Both the position numbers and the translations under genes were made by a program. From contig JAOPWF010000520.1 in the NCBI GenBank assembly GCA_025965815.1, positions 1 through 8,849 of the forward strand: DNA of 8,849 nt, given 5' to 3'. A model generated the notes under the pieces. The model was not told where the DNA came from. It saw only the letters and a program-made list of their open reading frames with translations, and made no database searches. Position 1 is the stretch's first letter, and every line of letters starts with the position of its first letter. The DNA comes from Mycobacterium sp. (GTDB lineage Bacteria; Actinomycetota; Actinomycetes; Mycobacteriales; Mycobacteriaceae). Shown here in pieces: positions 1-6,532 of the stretch.

Positions 1-156
1 CCGGGCGTCACGGTCGTCGACCACTCCGCCGAGGCCGTCGGGGCGGCGGCCGCCGCCCGGCTGGCCGAGCGGCTCGCCCGGCCCGACCTGCCCGTGTCGA
101 CCATCCACGTCCCGGTACGGCTGGTGCCCCGCGGTTCCGGGGAGTTGCGGCCGTGA
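1..156 (+). CDS. LacI-family transcriptional regulator, C-terminal fragment
   Basis: The reading frame is open from the first base to a TGA at 154-156 and encodes about 51 residues. The fragment has the layout of the end of a LacI/GalR effector-binding domain: a TVVDHS strand, a helix rich in Ala and Arg (AAAAARLAERLARP), then a final strand and a V-P-x-R-L-V-x-R-G-S ending. LacI members end this way just after the second subdomain. Its stop overlaps the GTG start of the sugar kinase (GTGA), so the two are translated together, and a LacI regulator would fit as local repressor of the kinase and aldolase genes. The DNA-binding domain lies outside the window, so the family call rests on the tail alone; a periplasmic-binding-like protein is the main alternative. 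Confidence 0.6.
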   Translation, partial: PGVTVVDHSAEAVGAAAAARLAERLARPDLPVSTIHVPVRLVPRGSGELRP

Positions 157-1535
157 CCGCGCGTGAGGCTGTCGCGGGCATCGACCTGGGCACCACGATG
201 TCGAAGGCCTTGCTGCGCACGCCGGACGGCGAGCAGCTGGCCCTGGTCGAAGCCCGCACGCCATGGACCACCACCCCGGGCGGGGGCACCGAGACCGGTG
301 CCGACCGCTTCGTCGAGCTCACTGTCGAGCTGCTATGTCGCGGTTACGAGCAAGCCAGTTCCGGTGCGCCGCTGCGGGTTTCCGCGGTCGCCGTGGCGGG
401 GCTGGCCGAGAGCGGCGTGCTGCTCGACGGGTCCGGCCGCCCACAGACGCCAGTGGTCGCCTGGTTCGATCGCCGCGGCGCCCGCCAGATCGAGTCGATG
501 TCGCTGCGGGACAAGCACTTCGGCCGGCGATTCGTGCGACGTACGGGGCTGCCGCTGGACTGCCAGGCCAGTGTGGCCAAGCTGCTGTGGTTCGTCGAGG
601 GCGGGGTCGAGCTCACACCCGCACACCGCTGGCTCAGCATACCCGAGTACGTCGTGCATCGGCTCGGCGGCGAGCGGGTGCACGAGCCGTCGCTGGCCTC
701 CCGCACCGGTCTGCTCGATCAGGCAACAGGCGCACCGTGGAACGACGGCGCGTTTGAGCTGGGCCTGCCGCCCACGCTGCTGCCGCCCCGCCAGCCCTAC
801 GGCCACAGTGTGGGAGCGCTGCGGCACGCCGGGTTGCCTGCGAGTCTGCACGGTGCCGTGCTCGTCGTCGGCGGCCATGATCACTCCGTCGCGGCCATCG
901 GCGTGGGCGCGACCGGCCCCGACGAGCTGTTCAACTCCACCGGAACGGCCGACGTCGTCGTCCGATCTCTGCCCGGCGTGCTCACCGACGAGCAGCGTGA
1001 ACGCCTTGTCGGGCGGGGCATCTCGGTTGGCATGCACGTGCTGCCCGGCACGAATGCGCTCATCGGCGGTGTCCGCGGCGGCCTGCTGCTCCGCCGGGTG
1101 CTCAGGCTGCTCGGCGTGACCACCGCGTCTGCCAGGGTCGCGCTCGACCACGCCGCAGTGGCCGTCGAGTCCCTGCCGGCAGGCCTGGACGTCTCGGGAG
1201 CTGGACCTACCGGCGACGACGTGGTCCTGCGCGTGCGCGACGACGCCGACCCCGCGGCCGTCTGGGCTGCCGCCACGCGCTACACCGCGCAGGAGACGCG
1301 AGTCCTGCTCGACCTGGTCGAGGCCGTCGTCGGCCCGCACTCGCGGGCCGTTGCCAGCGGCGGCTGGACCCGGATGGCGAGCGTGCGGACAGCGAAGTCT
1401 GCTGTGATCGACCGCCTGACGTTCTCCGAGGTGCCCGAGCCCGGCGTCGCCGGTGCCGCGCTGCTGGCCCAACAGGCGGTCACCGGCGTGCTCGGGTCGA
1501 CCGCTTATCCGTCCGACACCGTAAGCCCCGTCTAG
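153..1535 (+). CDS. FGGY-family carbohydrate kinase
   Basis: This 460-residue protein is a complete FGGY sugar kinase, slightly short for a family usually near 480-520. The first phosphate-binding motif is GIDLGTT (residues 9-15, Asp11). The middle holds a GGHDH motif whose Asp243 matches the catalytic base of the family, followed by NSTGT (261-265), the second phosphate loop. Near the C-terminus, ASGGWTR and EVPEPGVAGAALLA match the adenosine-binding end. It would transfer phosphate from ATP to a ketose or polyol in the cytoplasm. The start is the GTG overlapping the upstream regulator's stop. The aldolase follows after 10 nt. FGGY members paired with aldolases (rhamnulokinase, fuculokinase) make ketose 1-phosphates, so that product is likely by analogy. 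The substrate cannot be named from sequence. Confidence 0.9.
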   Translation: MTAREAVAGIDLGTTMSKALLRTPDGEQLALVEARTPWTTTPGGGTETGADRFVELTVELLCRGYEQASSGAPLRVSAVAVAGLAESGVLLDGSGRPQTPVVAWFDRRGARQIESMSLRDKHFGRRFVRRTGLPLDCQASVAKLLWFVEGGVELTPAHRWLSIPEYVVHRLGGERVHEPSLASRTGLLDQATGAPWNDGAFELGLPPTLLPPRQPYGHSVGALRHAGLPASLHGAVLVVGGHDHSVAAIGVGATGPDELFNSTGTADVVVRSLPGVLTDEQRERLVGRGISVGMHVLPGTNALIGGVRGGLLLRRVLRLLGVTTASARVALDHAAVAVESLPAGLDVSGAGPTGDDVVLRVRDDADPAAVWAAATRYTAQETRVLLDLVEAVVGPHSRAVASGGWTRMASVRTAKSAVIDRLTFSEVPEPGVAGAALLAQQAVTGVLGSTAYPSDTVSPV

Positions 1536-1545
1536 AAGGAGACGC

Positions 1546-2493
1546 ATGTCCACACCGTCCACCACTCGCACCACCACCGAGCCCGTGCGCACACTCGCCG
1601 ACATTGCGGCGCCAGGAGGCGTGTTCTCGATCATTGCGATGGATCAGCGAAACACGCTGCGGCGCATGTTCCGCGCCGCCGGCATCGAGGCCACCGACGA
1701 CGACATGGTCACGGCGAAGACCGACGTCGCACGCGCGCTCACTCCGCTGGCGAGTGGCATCCTGTTCGACCCGACCTACGGCGTCCCCGCGGTCACCGGC
1801 ACCGGGGCACTCGCCGAGACGTGCGGCCTGCTGGTCGCCTCTGAGCCGGCCGAGCGCGGCAAGCTGGGCGTGGAGCCGGTCACGCACCGCGACCCGGCCC
1901 TGGACTCGCGCTGGGTGCTGTCGCTGGGAGGCGACGCGAACAAGTTCTTCGCCCAGCTGCGGGCTGACCGCCCGGCGCCCGCCGCCGGCGAGCCCGATCT
2001 CGTCGAGCAGTGCCTGCAGGCGGTGCGTGAGGTCGTCGCCGACTGCCGGGAGGTGGGCATCCCCGCCGTGATCGAGAACCTCGTGTACCCGTTCGAGGGC
2101 GAGAACCTGACCGGCAGGCGTCGAGAGGACGCCGTGATCGAGGCAGCCCGCGCGCTCAACGAGATCGATTGCGATCTGCTGAAGTTGGAGTATCCCGGCT
2201 CGCCGGAGGCCTGCCGCCGCCTCGCCGAGGTCCTTGACCGGCCCTGGGCGGTGCTGTCGGCCGGCGTCCCGTTCGACGACTTCACCGAGGTACTGCGGAT
2301 CGCCTTCGATGAGGGCGGCGCCTCCGGCTTCATCGCCGGACGCTCGGTGTGGCGCGAGTCGCTGCCGCTCTCGGGCGCGGAGCGTTCGCGGTTCCTGGCC
2401 GACGTCGCCCGTCCGCGCCTGGAGCGGCTCGTCGCAGTGGCTGTCGACCGCGCCCGCCCGTGGACGCAGTTCGCTGGGCCGCGCGCGGGCTGA
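1546..2493 (+). CDS. LacD/YihT-like class I aldolase
   Basis: This 315-residue TIM-barrel aldolase resembles tagatose-1,6-bisphosphate aldolase LacD and 6-deoxy-6-sulfofructose-1-phosphate aldolase YihT. Landmarks in order are IAMDQRNTLRRMF near residue 28 (family AxDQR motif), LASGILFDP, an EN-L-Y-PFEGE strand, LLKLEYP with Lys213 as the expected Schiff-base lysine, PWAVLSAGV, and GFIAGRSVW near the C-terminus, where the Arg of GRxxW normally holds the substrate phosphate or sulfonate group. A strong site (AGAAGGAGA, 1534-1542) precedes the ATG by a short gap, and the gene sits 10 nt after the FGGY kinase. The pair would phosphorylate a ketose and cleave it to dihydroxyacetone phosphate plus an aldehyde. 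Both sulfosugar and ordinary ketose substrates remain possible; no isomerase or transporter is visible to decide. Confidence 0.85.
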   Translation: MSTPSTTRTTTEPVRTLADIAAPGGVFSIIAMDQRNTLRRMFRAAGIEATDDDMVTAKTDVARALTPLASGILFDPTYGVPAVTGTGALAETCGLLVASEPAERGKLGVEPVTHRDPALDSRWVLSLGGDANKFFAQLRADRPAPAAGEPDLVEQCLQAVREVVADCREVGIPAVIENLVYPFEGENLTGRRREDAVIEAARALNEIDCDLLKLEYPGSPEACRRLAEVLDRPWAVLSAGVPFDDFTEVLRIAFDEGGASGFIAGRSVWRESLPLSGAERSRFLADVARPRLERLVAVAVDRARPWTQFAGPRAG

Positions 2494-2498
2494 CTAAT

Positions 2499-2643
2499 TC
2501 AGGCTTTGGGGGTAAGGACGATCACCGGGATCGGCCGCGACGTCCTGCGGTGATACGCCTCGATGCGAGCGGCGGGGTTCTTGTTGACTATCTGCCACAA
2601 CCACGCGTGGTCCGGGGCGCCAGGGAGCGCCGGACTGCACCAT
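2499..2643 (-). pseudogene. Remnant of Ddn-type deazaflavin-dependent nitroreductase (C-terminus)
   Basis: Read on the minus strand up to a TGA at 2499-2501, the frame gives DHAWLWQIVNKN, then an Arg-rich stretch, then RPIPVIVLTPKA. This is the characteristic end of the F420-dependent nitroreductase/quinone reductase (Ddn) family common in mycobacteria, whose members are about 130-160 residues. Only about 38 residues survive. Another frame offers an ATG at 2643 with AGGAG (2650-2654) six bases upstream and begins MVQSGAP. Joining it to the homologous frame needs one indel between about 2612 and 2632. The fragment starts 23 nt after the kinase stop and in the kinase's direction, so it may once have been its operon partner. 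The family call is recognition from memory of the motif pattern, not a search. Confidence 0.5.
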
Positions 2644-2666
2644 GCGGAACTCCTGGGGAGGTGTCC

Positions 2667-4391
2667 TCAAGCCGCTTCGATCGGGATCTTGACGGCCAGT
2701 GACGTCCCGCGTCCGGGTCGACTCGAGATCGTCAGCTGGCCGCCGAGGGCCGTGACGCGGTCTATGAGGCCGGTGAGTCCGGATCCATTGGCGGTGTCGG
2801 CGCCGCCGATTCCGTCGTCTTGAATCGAGAGGTGCAGGTTGGCGCCCTCAGCTTCGACGCGCACAGTCACCTCGGACGCTTGTGCGTGTTTGGCCGCGTT
2901 GGTCAGGGCCTCGGAGACCACGTAGTAGGCGGCCACTTCTGAGGACTCCGGCAACTGCAGGTCGATGCGGAGGTCGAGCTCCACTGGGACGATGGACCGG
3001 CGGGCCAGGGTTTTCACCGCCGGGCCCAGTCCTCCCCTCGACACGATCGCCGGATGAATCCCCCGCGAGATCTCCCGTAAGTCTTCCGAAACCCCGGCCA
3101 GGCCGCGGACGACGTCAGCAATCTGCTCCTTGAGCAGGTGCAAGTCAGGGGGCACAGAAAACTCGGCCGTGCGCAGCTGGAGCCCGAGTGAGACCAGCCG
3201 CTGTTGGGCGCCGTCGTGCAGATCGCGTTCCAATCGGTGCCGGGCGTCATCGCCGGCCGCGACGATCCGGGCCCGAGACGCGGTGAGATCCGCGTGGTTC
3301 TGGGCATTGGCGATCGCCGTCGAGACCAGATCCGTGAAGTCCGCCAAGCGCGCCTCGGTATCGAGGGGCAGTGGCTCCGGTCGCGCCGAGCCGACGACGG
3401 CCGCGCCCCACAGGCGGCCATCGACGACGATCGGCACACCCACCCCCGAGCAGAGCCCCAGCTCACGTATCCGGGCAGCGGCCGGACCCGAAGCATCCCG
3501 GTGACTGTCCATCCGGGCGGCGCGGCCGGTGCGAAACACCAAGGCTGCCACACTCTCCCCGTCGAACAGAAACCGCTCACCGATCCGCATCTTCGCCAAC
3601 CCGGGCACGTCGCGGGCTGCGAGCAGAACGGACGCGCCGTCGGGCTGGAAACGGCACAGAGCCGAGTGGCACACGCCGAGGCAGCGGGTCAACTCCCCTG
3701 CGACCGCTGAGAAGACCTCCGACGAGCTAGCTCCGCGGGCCACCAGCGTCGCCACCCGTCGCAACGAGGCCTGCTGCCTGGCTAGCAAATGCGCCCGCCC
3801 AGTGGCGATGTCGGCTTCCCGGCGGCGTTGATCTGCTTCGGCGGCATGCGTCCGGGCCAGGCCGGCGAGACTGGTGGCTATCAATGCGACCAACATGAAG
3901 ACAGCGACCACCACCCAGTTCTGGGCGTCGGTCGTAATAACGCCCACGGGTCGCATCCGGAAGTAATCGAAGGCTAGGGCGCTGACCACGGACGTCATCG
4001 TCGCCAGCCCCACTCCCCATCCGGCGGAGACCACCAGGACGCCGAGCACATAGACGACGCCGAACGCCATCTCGGGAGCGGTCCGCTTGAGCAGATACAC
4101 CAGGACCGTCTCCGCCAAAATGAGCGACGCTGCCACCACGAGTCCGACCATGACGGACGGGTCCGCCTGGCGCAGCAACCACGACACCAAGTGTGTGCGG
4201 GTGGGTGCCGAATCTTGTTGCTGATCGGCAGTGCCACGTCTGGAAGTGACCATGGCAGGAACGACCAGCCTGACAGCGTTGACCCTTTCTGCGTCATGGC
4301 GCAAGCCGCGTCGACCTCGCCCAAGTGGCCCGCGCTCGCTGCCGCCGCGGCCGCCCATCGCGGTGGAAGGTAGTTCAGTCTGAGTCGGCAC
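2667..4391 (-). CDS. Membrane sensor histidine kinase (DUF4118-GAF-HisKA_3-HATPase)
   Basis: This 574-residue NarL/DegS-type histidine kinase has a basic N-terminal stretch of about 75 residues and four hydrophobic segments between residues 79 and 180 in the KdpD-like DUF4118 arrangement. An alpha-helical linker (180-215) and a GAF domain (about 211-362) follow. The dimerisation and phosphorylation helix reads RHRLERDLHDGAQQRL with His392 as phospho-acceptor. The ATPase domain shows SEALTNAAKHA (N box, Asn498), DDGIGG (526-530) and GSGLTGL (G2 box). The GTG start is chosen because AAGGAG (4399-4404) lies seven bases upstream; the inner ATG at 4253 has no such site. The signal may be a small molecule or redox ligand of the GAF domain. 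No response regulator lies in the window, so its partner is encoded elsewhere. Confidence 0.92.
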   Translation of the reverse strand: MPTQTELPSTAMGGRGGSERGPLGRGRRGLRHDAERVNAVRLVVPAMVTSRRGTADQQQDSAPTRTHLVSWLLRQADPSVMVGLVVAASLILAETVLVYLLKRTAPEMAFGVVYVLGVLVVSAGWGVGLATMTSVVSALAFDYFRMRPVGVITTDAQNWVVVAVFMLVALIATSLAGLARTHAAEADQRRREADIATGRAHLLARQQASLRRVATLVARGASSSEVFSAVAGELTRCLGVCHSALCRFQPDGASVLLAARDVPGLAKMRIGERFLFDGESVAALVFRTGRAARMDSHRDASGPAAARIRELGLCSGVGVPIVVDGRLWGAAVVGSARPEPLPLDTEARLADFTDLVSTAIANAQNHADLTASRARIVAAGDDARHRLERDLHDGAQQRLVSLGLQLRTAEFSVPPDLHLLKEQIADVVRGLAGVSEDLREISRGIHPAIVSRGGLGPAVKTLARRSIVPVELDLRIDLQLPESSEVAAYYVVSEALTNAAKHAQASEVTVRVEAEGANLHLSIQDDGIGGADTANGSGLTGLIDRVTALGGQLTISSRPGRGTSLAVKIPIEAA

Positions 4392-4413
4392 GACAGCACT
4401 CCTTCGACGGCGG

Positions 4414-4494
4414 GGTCCTAATCTGGACTCATTCCAGAATTGCCGCCTGGCGCCCGTATGTCCTTACCGCTAGCACCCATCGGCCTTCCCGCTA
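4414..4494 (-). promoter_or_regulatory. Duplicated upstream element, copy 1 (before the sensor kinase)
   Basis: This stretch shares with 5305-5386 the block GGTCCT followed by the identical 20-mer ATCTGGACTCATTCCAGAAT (4421-4440), which contains the inverted repeat TCTGG-N7-CCAGA. At offset 46 both copies have CCGCT-N2-CACCC (here 4467-4478), and at offset 64-66 both have CTTCCCGCTA (here 4485-4494). Copy 1 also carries two similar motifs, CCTTACCGCTA (4462-4472) and CCTTCCCGCTA (4484-4494), 22 bp apart, about two helical turns. The 20-mer ends about 30 bases before the kinase GTG, where a promoter or operator would lie. The regulator is unknown. Confidence 0.65.
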
Positions 4495-4958
4495 GCCGTA
4501 ATCTGCGAACGAGCCGAGTGTCGACAGCTGGCAACAGTATTCGGAGATTCATCTCGATCAAGAACCTGCCCCAGATCACGTTAGGGCCACACCGCTGACC
4601 GTGGCAGCGGGCGCCCTAGCCTGGCGCTGATGTACTTCTGGACGCCCCGAAGGTACGGATCCGACCAGGCCGCACACATGTGTGCACAGTCGCATTGTGC
4701 TCCGCCGAATCCAGTGGTACCTGGCAGATATTGAGTACCCGGCACGCACGGTCAGGATCACGGACGTTCATGTTGTCCAAGCGCCAGACAGGGCTTCAGC
4801 TCAGACCTCGACTACACACAATGGGATACGAGGTCGTGAACACGAAGCCGCTGAAGCGGCTCACGGTCAATTTTTTTCCGGGCCACCGGTCAGGCTATGC
4901 GACGTTGGCGTCCTCTGCTGGACATGTAACTCCCGCAAGGGTTCCGCACGATAACGGA
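4495..4958. other. Long intergenic region without a recognised gene
   Basis: I find no convincing gene here in either direction; the open frames are short, have mixed composition and no recognisable motif. Two structures stand out. TAGGGC (4582-4587) pairs with GCCCTA (4613-4618) around an inner CCGCTG/CAGCGG stem (4592-4597 and 4605-4610), which could fold as an RNA hairpin in either orientation. GCACACATGTGTGC (4672-4685) is a perfect 14-base palindrome that could be a dimeric protein binding site. A run of seven T at about 4869-4875 is unusual in such GC-rich DNA. Confidence 0.4.
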
Positions 4959-4996
4959 GACACGGGCACGCCGCGGGGGGTCGGCGTGCCCGTGTC
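4959..4996 (-). terminator. Strong hairpin terminator of the secreted Gly-rich protein gene
   Basis: GACACGGGCACGCCG (4959-4973) and CGGCGTGCCCGTGTC (4982-4996) form a perfect 15-bp stem around an eight-base loop. It begins 12 bases after the stop codon of the minus-strand gene at 5009-5287. No T-run follows the stem in that direction; such tail-less hairpins are common actinobacterial terminator candidates. It would also block transcription coming from the right into the kinase region. Confidence 0.75.
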
Positions 4997-5008
4997 GGTC
5001 ATTGATGG

Positions 5009-5287
5009 TTACCGATGCCAGCCAAAGGGCCACCAGCCACCGCCATAGCCGCCGCGATAGCCGCCGCCGTGATCGCCCCCGCCTCCTTGAAAGCCGCCGC
5101 CATGAAACCCGCCGCCGCCATGACCCGCTACCTGCACAACTTGGCCGGCTGCGGCAGTCGAGGCGGTTGCGACCACTGCCGGCTGAGCCGGAGTGGATTC
5201 AGCCATGGCCGGTGGTGCGGCGGCAATCGCTACCGCTGCAGCGCCCGCCGCCAACACTGGAGTGATGTATTTCAGTCCCATTCGCAT
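5009..5287 (-). CDS. Small secreted Gly/His/Trp-rich protein
   Basis: This 92-residue protein has a clear Sec signal peptide: a basic MRMGLK start, a hydrophobic core, and an Ala-x-Ala site (PPAMA before ES, about residue 29). The mature part is an Ala/Thr/Val-rich stretch followed by a tail built of repeated GGG units broken by His, Phe, Tyr, Asp and Gln (HGGGGFHGGG and onward), ending in GGGWWPFGWHR. Such tails are low in complexity and could bind metals or associate with the cell wall; that is inference. The ATG at 5287 has AAGGGAG (5294-5300 region) about seven bases upstream. It has its own terminator and shares an upstream element with the sensor kinase gene. Similar short signal-peptide proteins are familiar in mycobacteria, but I cannot assign a function. 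Confidence 0.8.
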   Translation of the reverse strand: MRMGLKYITPVLAAGAAAVAIAAAPPAMAESTPAQPAVVATASTAAAGQVVQVAGHGGGGFHGGGFQGGGGDHGGGYRGGYGGGWWPFGWHR

Positions 5288-5304
5288 GGTGCTACTCCCT
5301 TAAT

Positions 5305-5386
5305 GGTCCTATCTGGACTCATTCCAGAATCGCGCTCCTGCGAGCCCACGTCGTCGCCGCTGACACCCGTCATGGTCTTCCCGCTA
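5305..5386 (-). promoter_or_regulatory. Duplicated upstream element, copy 2 (before the secreted protein)
   Basis: This is the second copy of the element before the kinase gene. The 20-mer ATCTGGACTCATTCCAGAAT is at 5311-5330, preceded by GGTCCT (5305-5310). CCGCT-N2-CACCC is at 5357-5368 and CTTCCCGCTA at 5377-5386. The 20-mer ends 24 bases before the ATG at 5287. Between these blocks the two copies have diverged, while spacing is kept to within two bases, which favours functional constraint over a recent duplication. Confidence 0.65.
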
Positions 5387-5486
5387 TCCGGTATCGGGGT
5401 GGCTGACTGAGTGGAGGTCGCCGCAGGCCGGGGGGCATTGCGCGGGTTGGCCACGCCAGCGGTAGGCCAAAGGAGGGAATACACGG

Positions 5487-5540
5487 GTGGCCGGCGTTAG
5501 ATCGGCTTTGGACGACGACGACAGGACGTTGAAACGTTGA
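5487..5540 (+). other. Possible 17-codon leader-like ORF
   Basis: A very strong ribosome binding sequence, AAAGGAGGG (5469-5477), lies nine bases before a GTG that opens a 17-residue frame ending DDDDRTLKR at TGA 5538-5540. That stop overlaps an ATG (TGATG) of a longer frame running antisense to the gene at 5639-5965. The longer frame looks like a shadow. The short one may be a chance frame or a decayed gene. Apart from this and a TTGGCC/GGCCAA inverted repeat (5447-5452 and 5465-5470), I see nothing in 5387-5591. Confidence 0.2.
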
Positions 5541-5591
5541 TGAGTCATCCAGCTGTCGACTATGCATGCGAGACCGGCCAGTCGACGAATC

Positions 5592-5624
5592 GCGCGGCAC
5601 GGCTACCGCACTGCGACGCCGCGC
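5592..5624 (-). terminator. Candidate terminator after the His/Gly-tailed membrane protein
   Basis: GCGCGGC (5592-5598) is complementary to GCCGCGC (5618-5624), with a 19-base loop. It lies 14 bases past the stop codon of the minus-strand gene ending at 5639. The stem is short and the loop large, so this is only a weak candidate. Confidence 0.3.
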
Positions 5625-5638
5625 AGCCGCATAATTCG

Positions 5639-5965
5639 CTATCCCGCGAAAGTAGAGACGGACGGGACCGACCGCTCCATCGACACACCGTGGTGCATCA
5701 TCCCCCGCTCCTGCCGGGAACCGCCGCCCTCACCTCCGTGGTGGCCACCGCCATGGGCACCCAGTATGAAACCGCTCCAAAAGATCACCGCGATGATGAA
5801 CACAACGGCGGCGAGCATGACGAAGAACGCTGCGAGCCGGAAGACTCCGCTGCGCCGATGAGGCTTGTCCCACTGCCTATCCCCGCGCGAGGGTGGTTCG
5901 GCAGCTGCGGTTGGTTCGCTCCGACTTTCAGGCGTTTCAGTCATGCAGCCATCATTGCGCGCCAT
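5639..5965 (-). CDS. Single-pass membrane protein with His/Gly-rich tail
   Basis: The 108-residue product has a polar, proline-rich N-terminal stretch of about 42 residues, then one strong transmembrane helix (roughly residues 42-69, FRLAAFFVMLAAVVFIIAVI followed by FWSGFILG). The tail reads GAHGGGHHGGEGGG and ends with MMHHG and MERS motifs. The His and Met clusters could coordinate metal on the outer face if the N-terminus is inside; topology and function are inferred. The ATG at 5965 is chosen because AGGGAA lies eight bases upstream. The ATG at 5944 (MTETPESR) is also plausible and overlaps the stop of another minus-strand frame as ATGA. Its resemblance in design to the secreted Gly/His-rich protein downstream suggests a shared envelope role. 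No named family is recognised. Confidence 0.7.
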   Translation of the reverse strand: MARNDGCMTETPESRSEPTAAAEPPSRGDRQWDKPHRRSGVFRLAAFFVMLAAVVFIIAVIFWSGFILGAHGGGHHGGEGGGSRQERGMMHHGVSMERSVPSVSTFAG

Positions 5966-6200
5966 GCCGTGAGTTCCCTGAGGATCTGGAACGGTCGTCG
6001 GACGAGCAGGTTAGCCAGGTCTGGACGTGTCCGTTGGTCACATCACGAACCCTTGCTCCGCGTGGAAGATACGCGCCAGCTGGACGCTAGCCAGCAGATC
6101 CTGAGGTTGTGCTGAGGACTTGAGTGTTGGCCGCTCATGGTCGGCGCACCGCGTTCCCAGCGCTTCCACTTCCGCGAACGCCGGTCCCGCACGGCACACA
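5942..6200 (-). other. Possible decayed gene upstream of the membrane protein
   Basis: No start codon is visible on the minus strand, but two frames read like protein when joined. One runs through EVEALGTRCADHERP and DLLASVQLARIFHAEQGFVM to a TGA near 6035. The other runs through RPDLANLLVRRPFQILRELT to a TGA at 5942-5943 that overlaps the ATG at 5944 (ATGA), as translationally coupled genes do. A single indel near 6035 would join them. I do not recognise the family. The opposite strand carries the start of the AbiEii-like remnant at about 6205, and I see no gene on the plus strand between 5966 and 6204. This could be chance. Confidence 0.2.
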
Positions 6201-6204
6201 CGGC

Positions 6205-6532
6205 AGGCTCACTCTCGAGCCCGTACTCCGCGATATCCCGGATACCGCTTCGGCCACCCTTCGTTCGGGCGACGGGATGTCGGTCAGGATTCAGCTGCTC
6301 TCTGCGCGACAGAGTCCTGTGGCCATCGGAGCGTCGAGTGTTGGTGCAGCGTTACAGCGACGCGCCCCGAGCCGAGCTGGTCGTTCCGACACTGCCCGCC
6401 TTCACCGCGTCGAAGACCGCAACGTGGGCCGATCGCCGCGCATCTCGCGATCTGTGGGATCTGTGGGCGCTCAGCAGAATCGGGGCGATCAACGACACGG
6501 CGGCGGATCTGTATCGGCGATTCGGACCTACC
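6205..6532 (+). pseudogene. Frameshifted AbiEii-like nucleotidyltransferase toxin remnant
   Basis: Two plus-strand frames join into one recognisable protein. The first gives LEPVLRDIPDTASATLRSG and DGMSVRIQLLSAR. After a frameshift between about 6305 and 6320, the second gives WPSERRVLVQRYSDAPRAEL, VPTLPAFTASKTATWADRRA, SRDLWDLWALSRIGAINDTA and LYRRFGPT. The K-x-x-x-x-x-D-R-x-A-x-R-D-L-x-D-L-W-A-L pattern is the C-terminal signature of AbiEii/AbiGii nucleotidyltransferase toxins, which act with an AbiEi antitoxin in abortive infection or toxin-antitoxin modules. The N-terminal nucleotidyltransferase GS motif and any antitoxin are absent, so it is dead. Homology stops at 6532, where a tyrosine recombinase fragment begins on the other strand. 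The family call is from motif memory. Confidence 0.6.

Noticed and set aside
333..1634. Long minus-strand open frame of 433 codons across the sugar kinase
   Set aside because: It is antisense to a well-supported FGGY kinase, lacks recognisable motifs and reflects high-GC codon bias.
4253..4391. Alternative kinase start at the ATG at 4253
   Set aside because: It lacks a ribosome binding site, whereas the GTG at 4391 has AAGGAG seven bases upstream. The longer form is kept, though the basic N-terminal extension is unusual.
4421..4500. Reading the CTTCCCGCTA and GGCC-containing motifs as DosR (hypoxia) boxes
   Set aside because: The known DosR consensus needs GGGAC and GTCCC half-sites with fixed spacing. 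These motifs lack that symmetry.
4682..4954. Plus-strand frame ending in CWTCNSRKG, reminiscent of the end of an HNH nuclease
   Set aside because: Only a nine-residue match (about 4916-4942). The upstream residues show no DHIxP motif or zinc-binding pair, so it is probably chance.
5540..6115. Long plus-strand frame opposite the His/Gly-tailed membrane protein
   Set aside because: Its composition is that of an antisense shadow; the minus strand has a transmembrane helix, a ribosome site and a clear tail.
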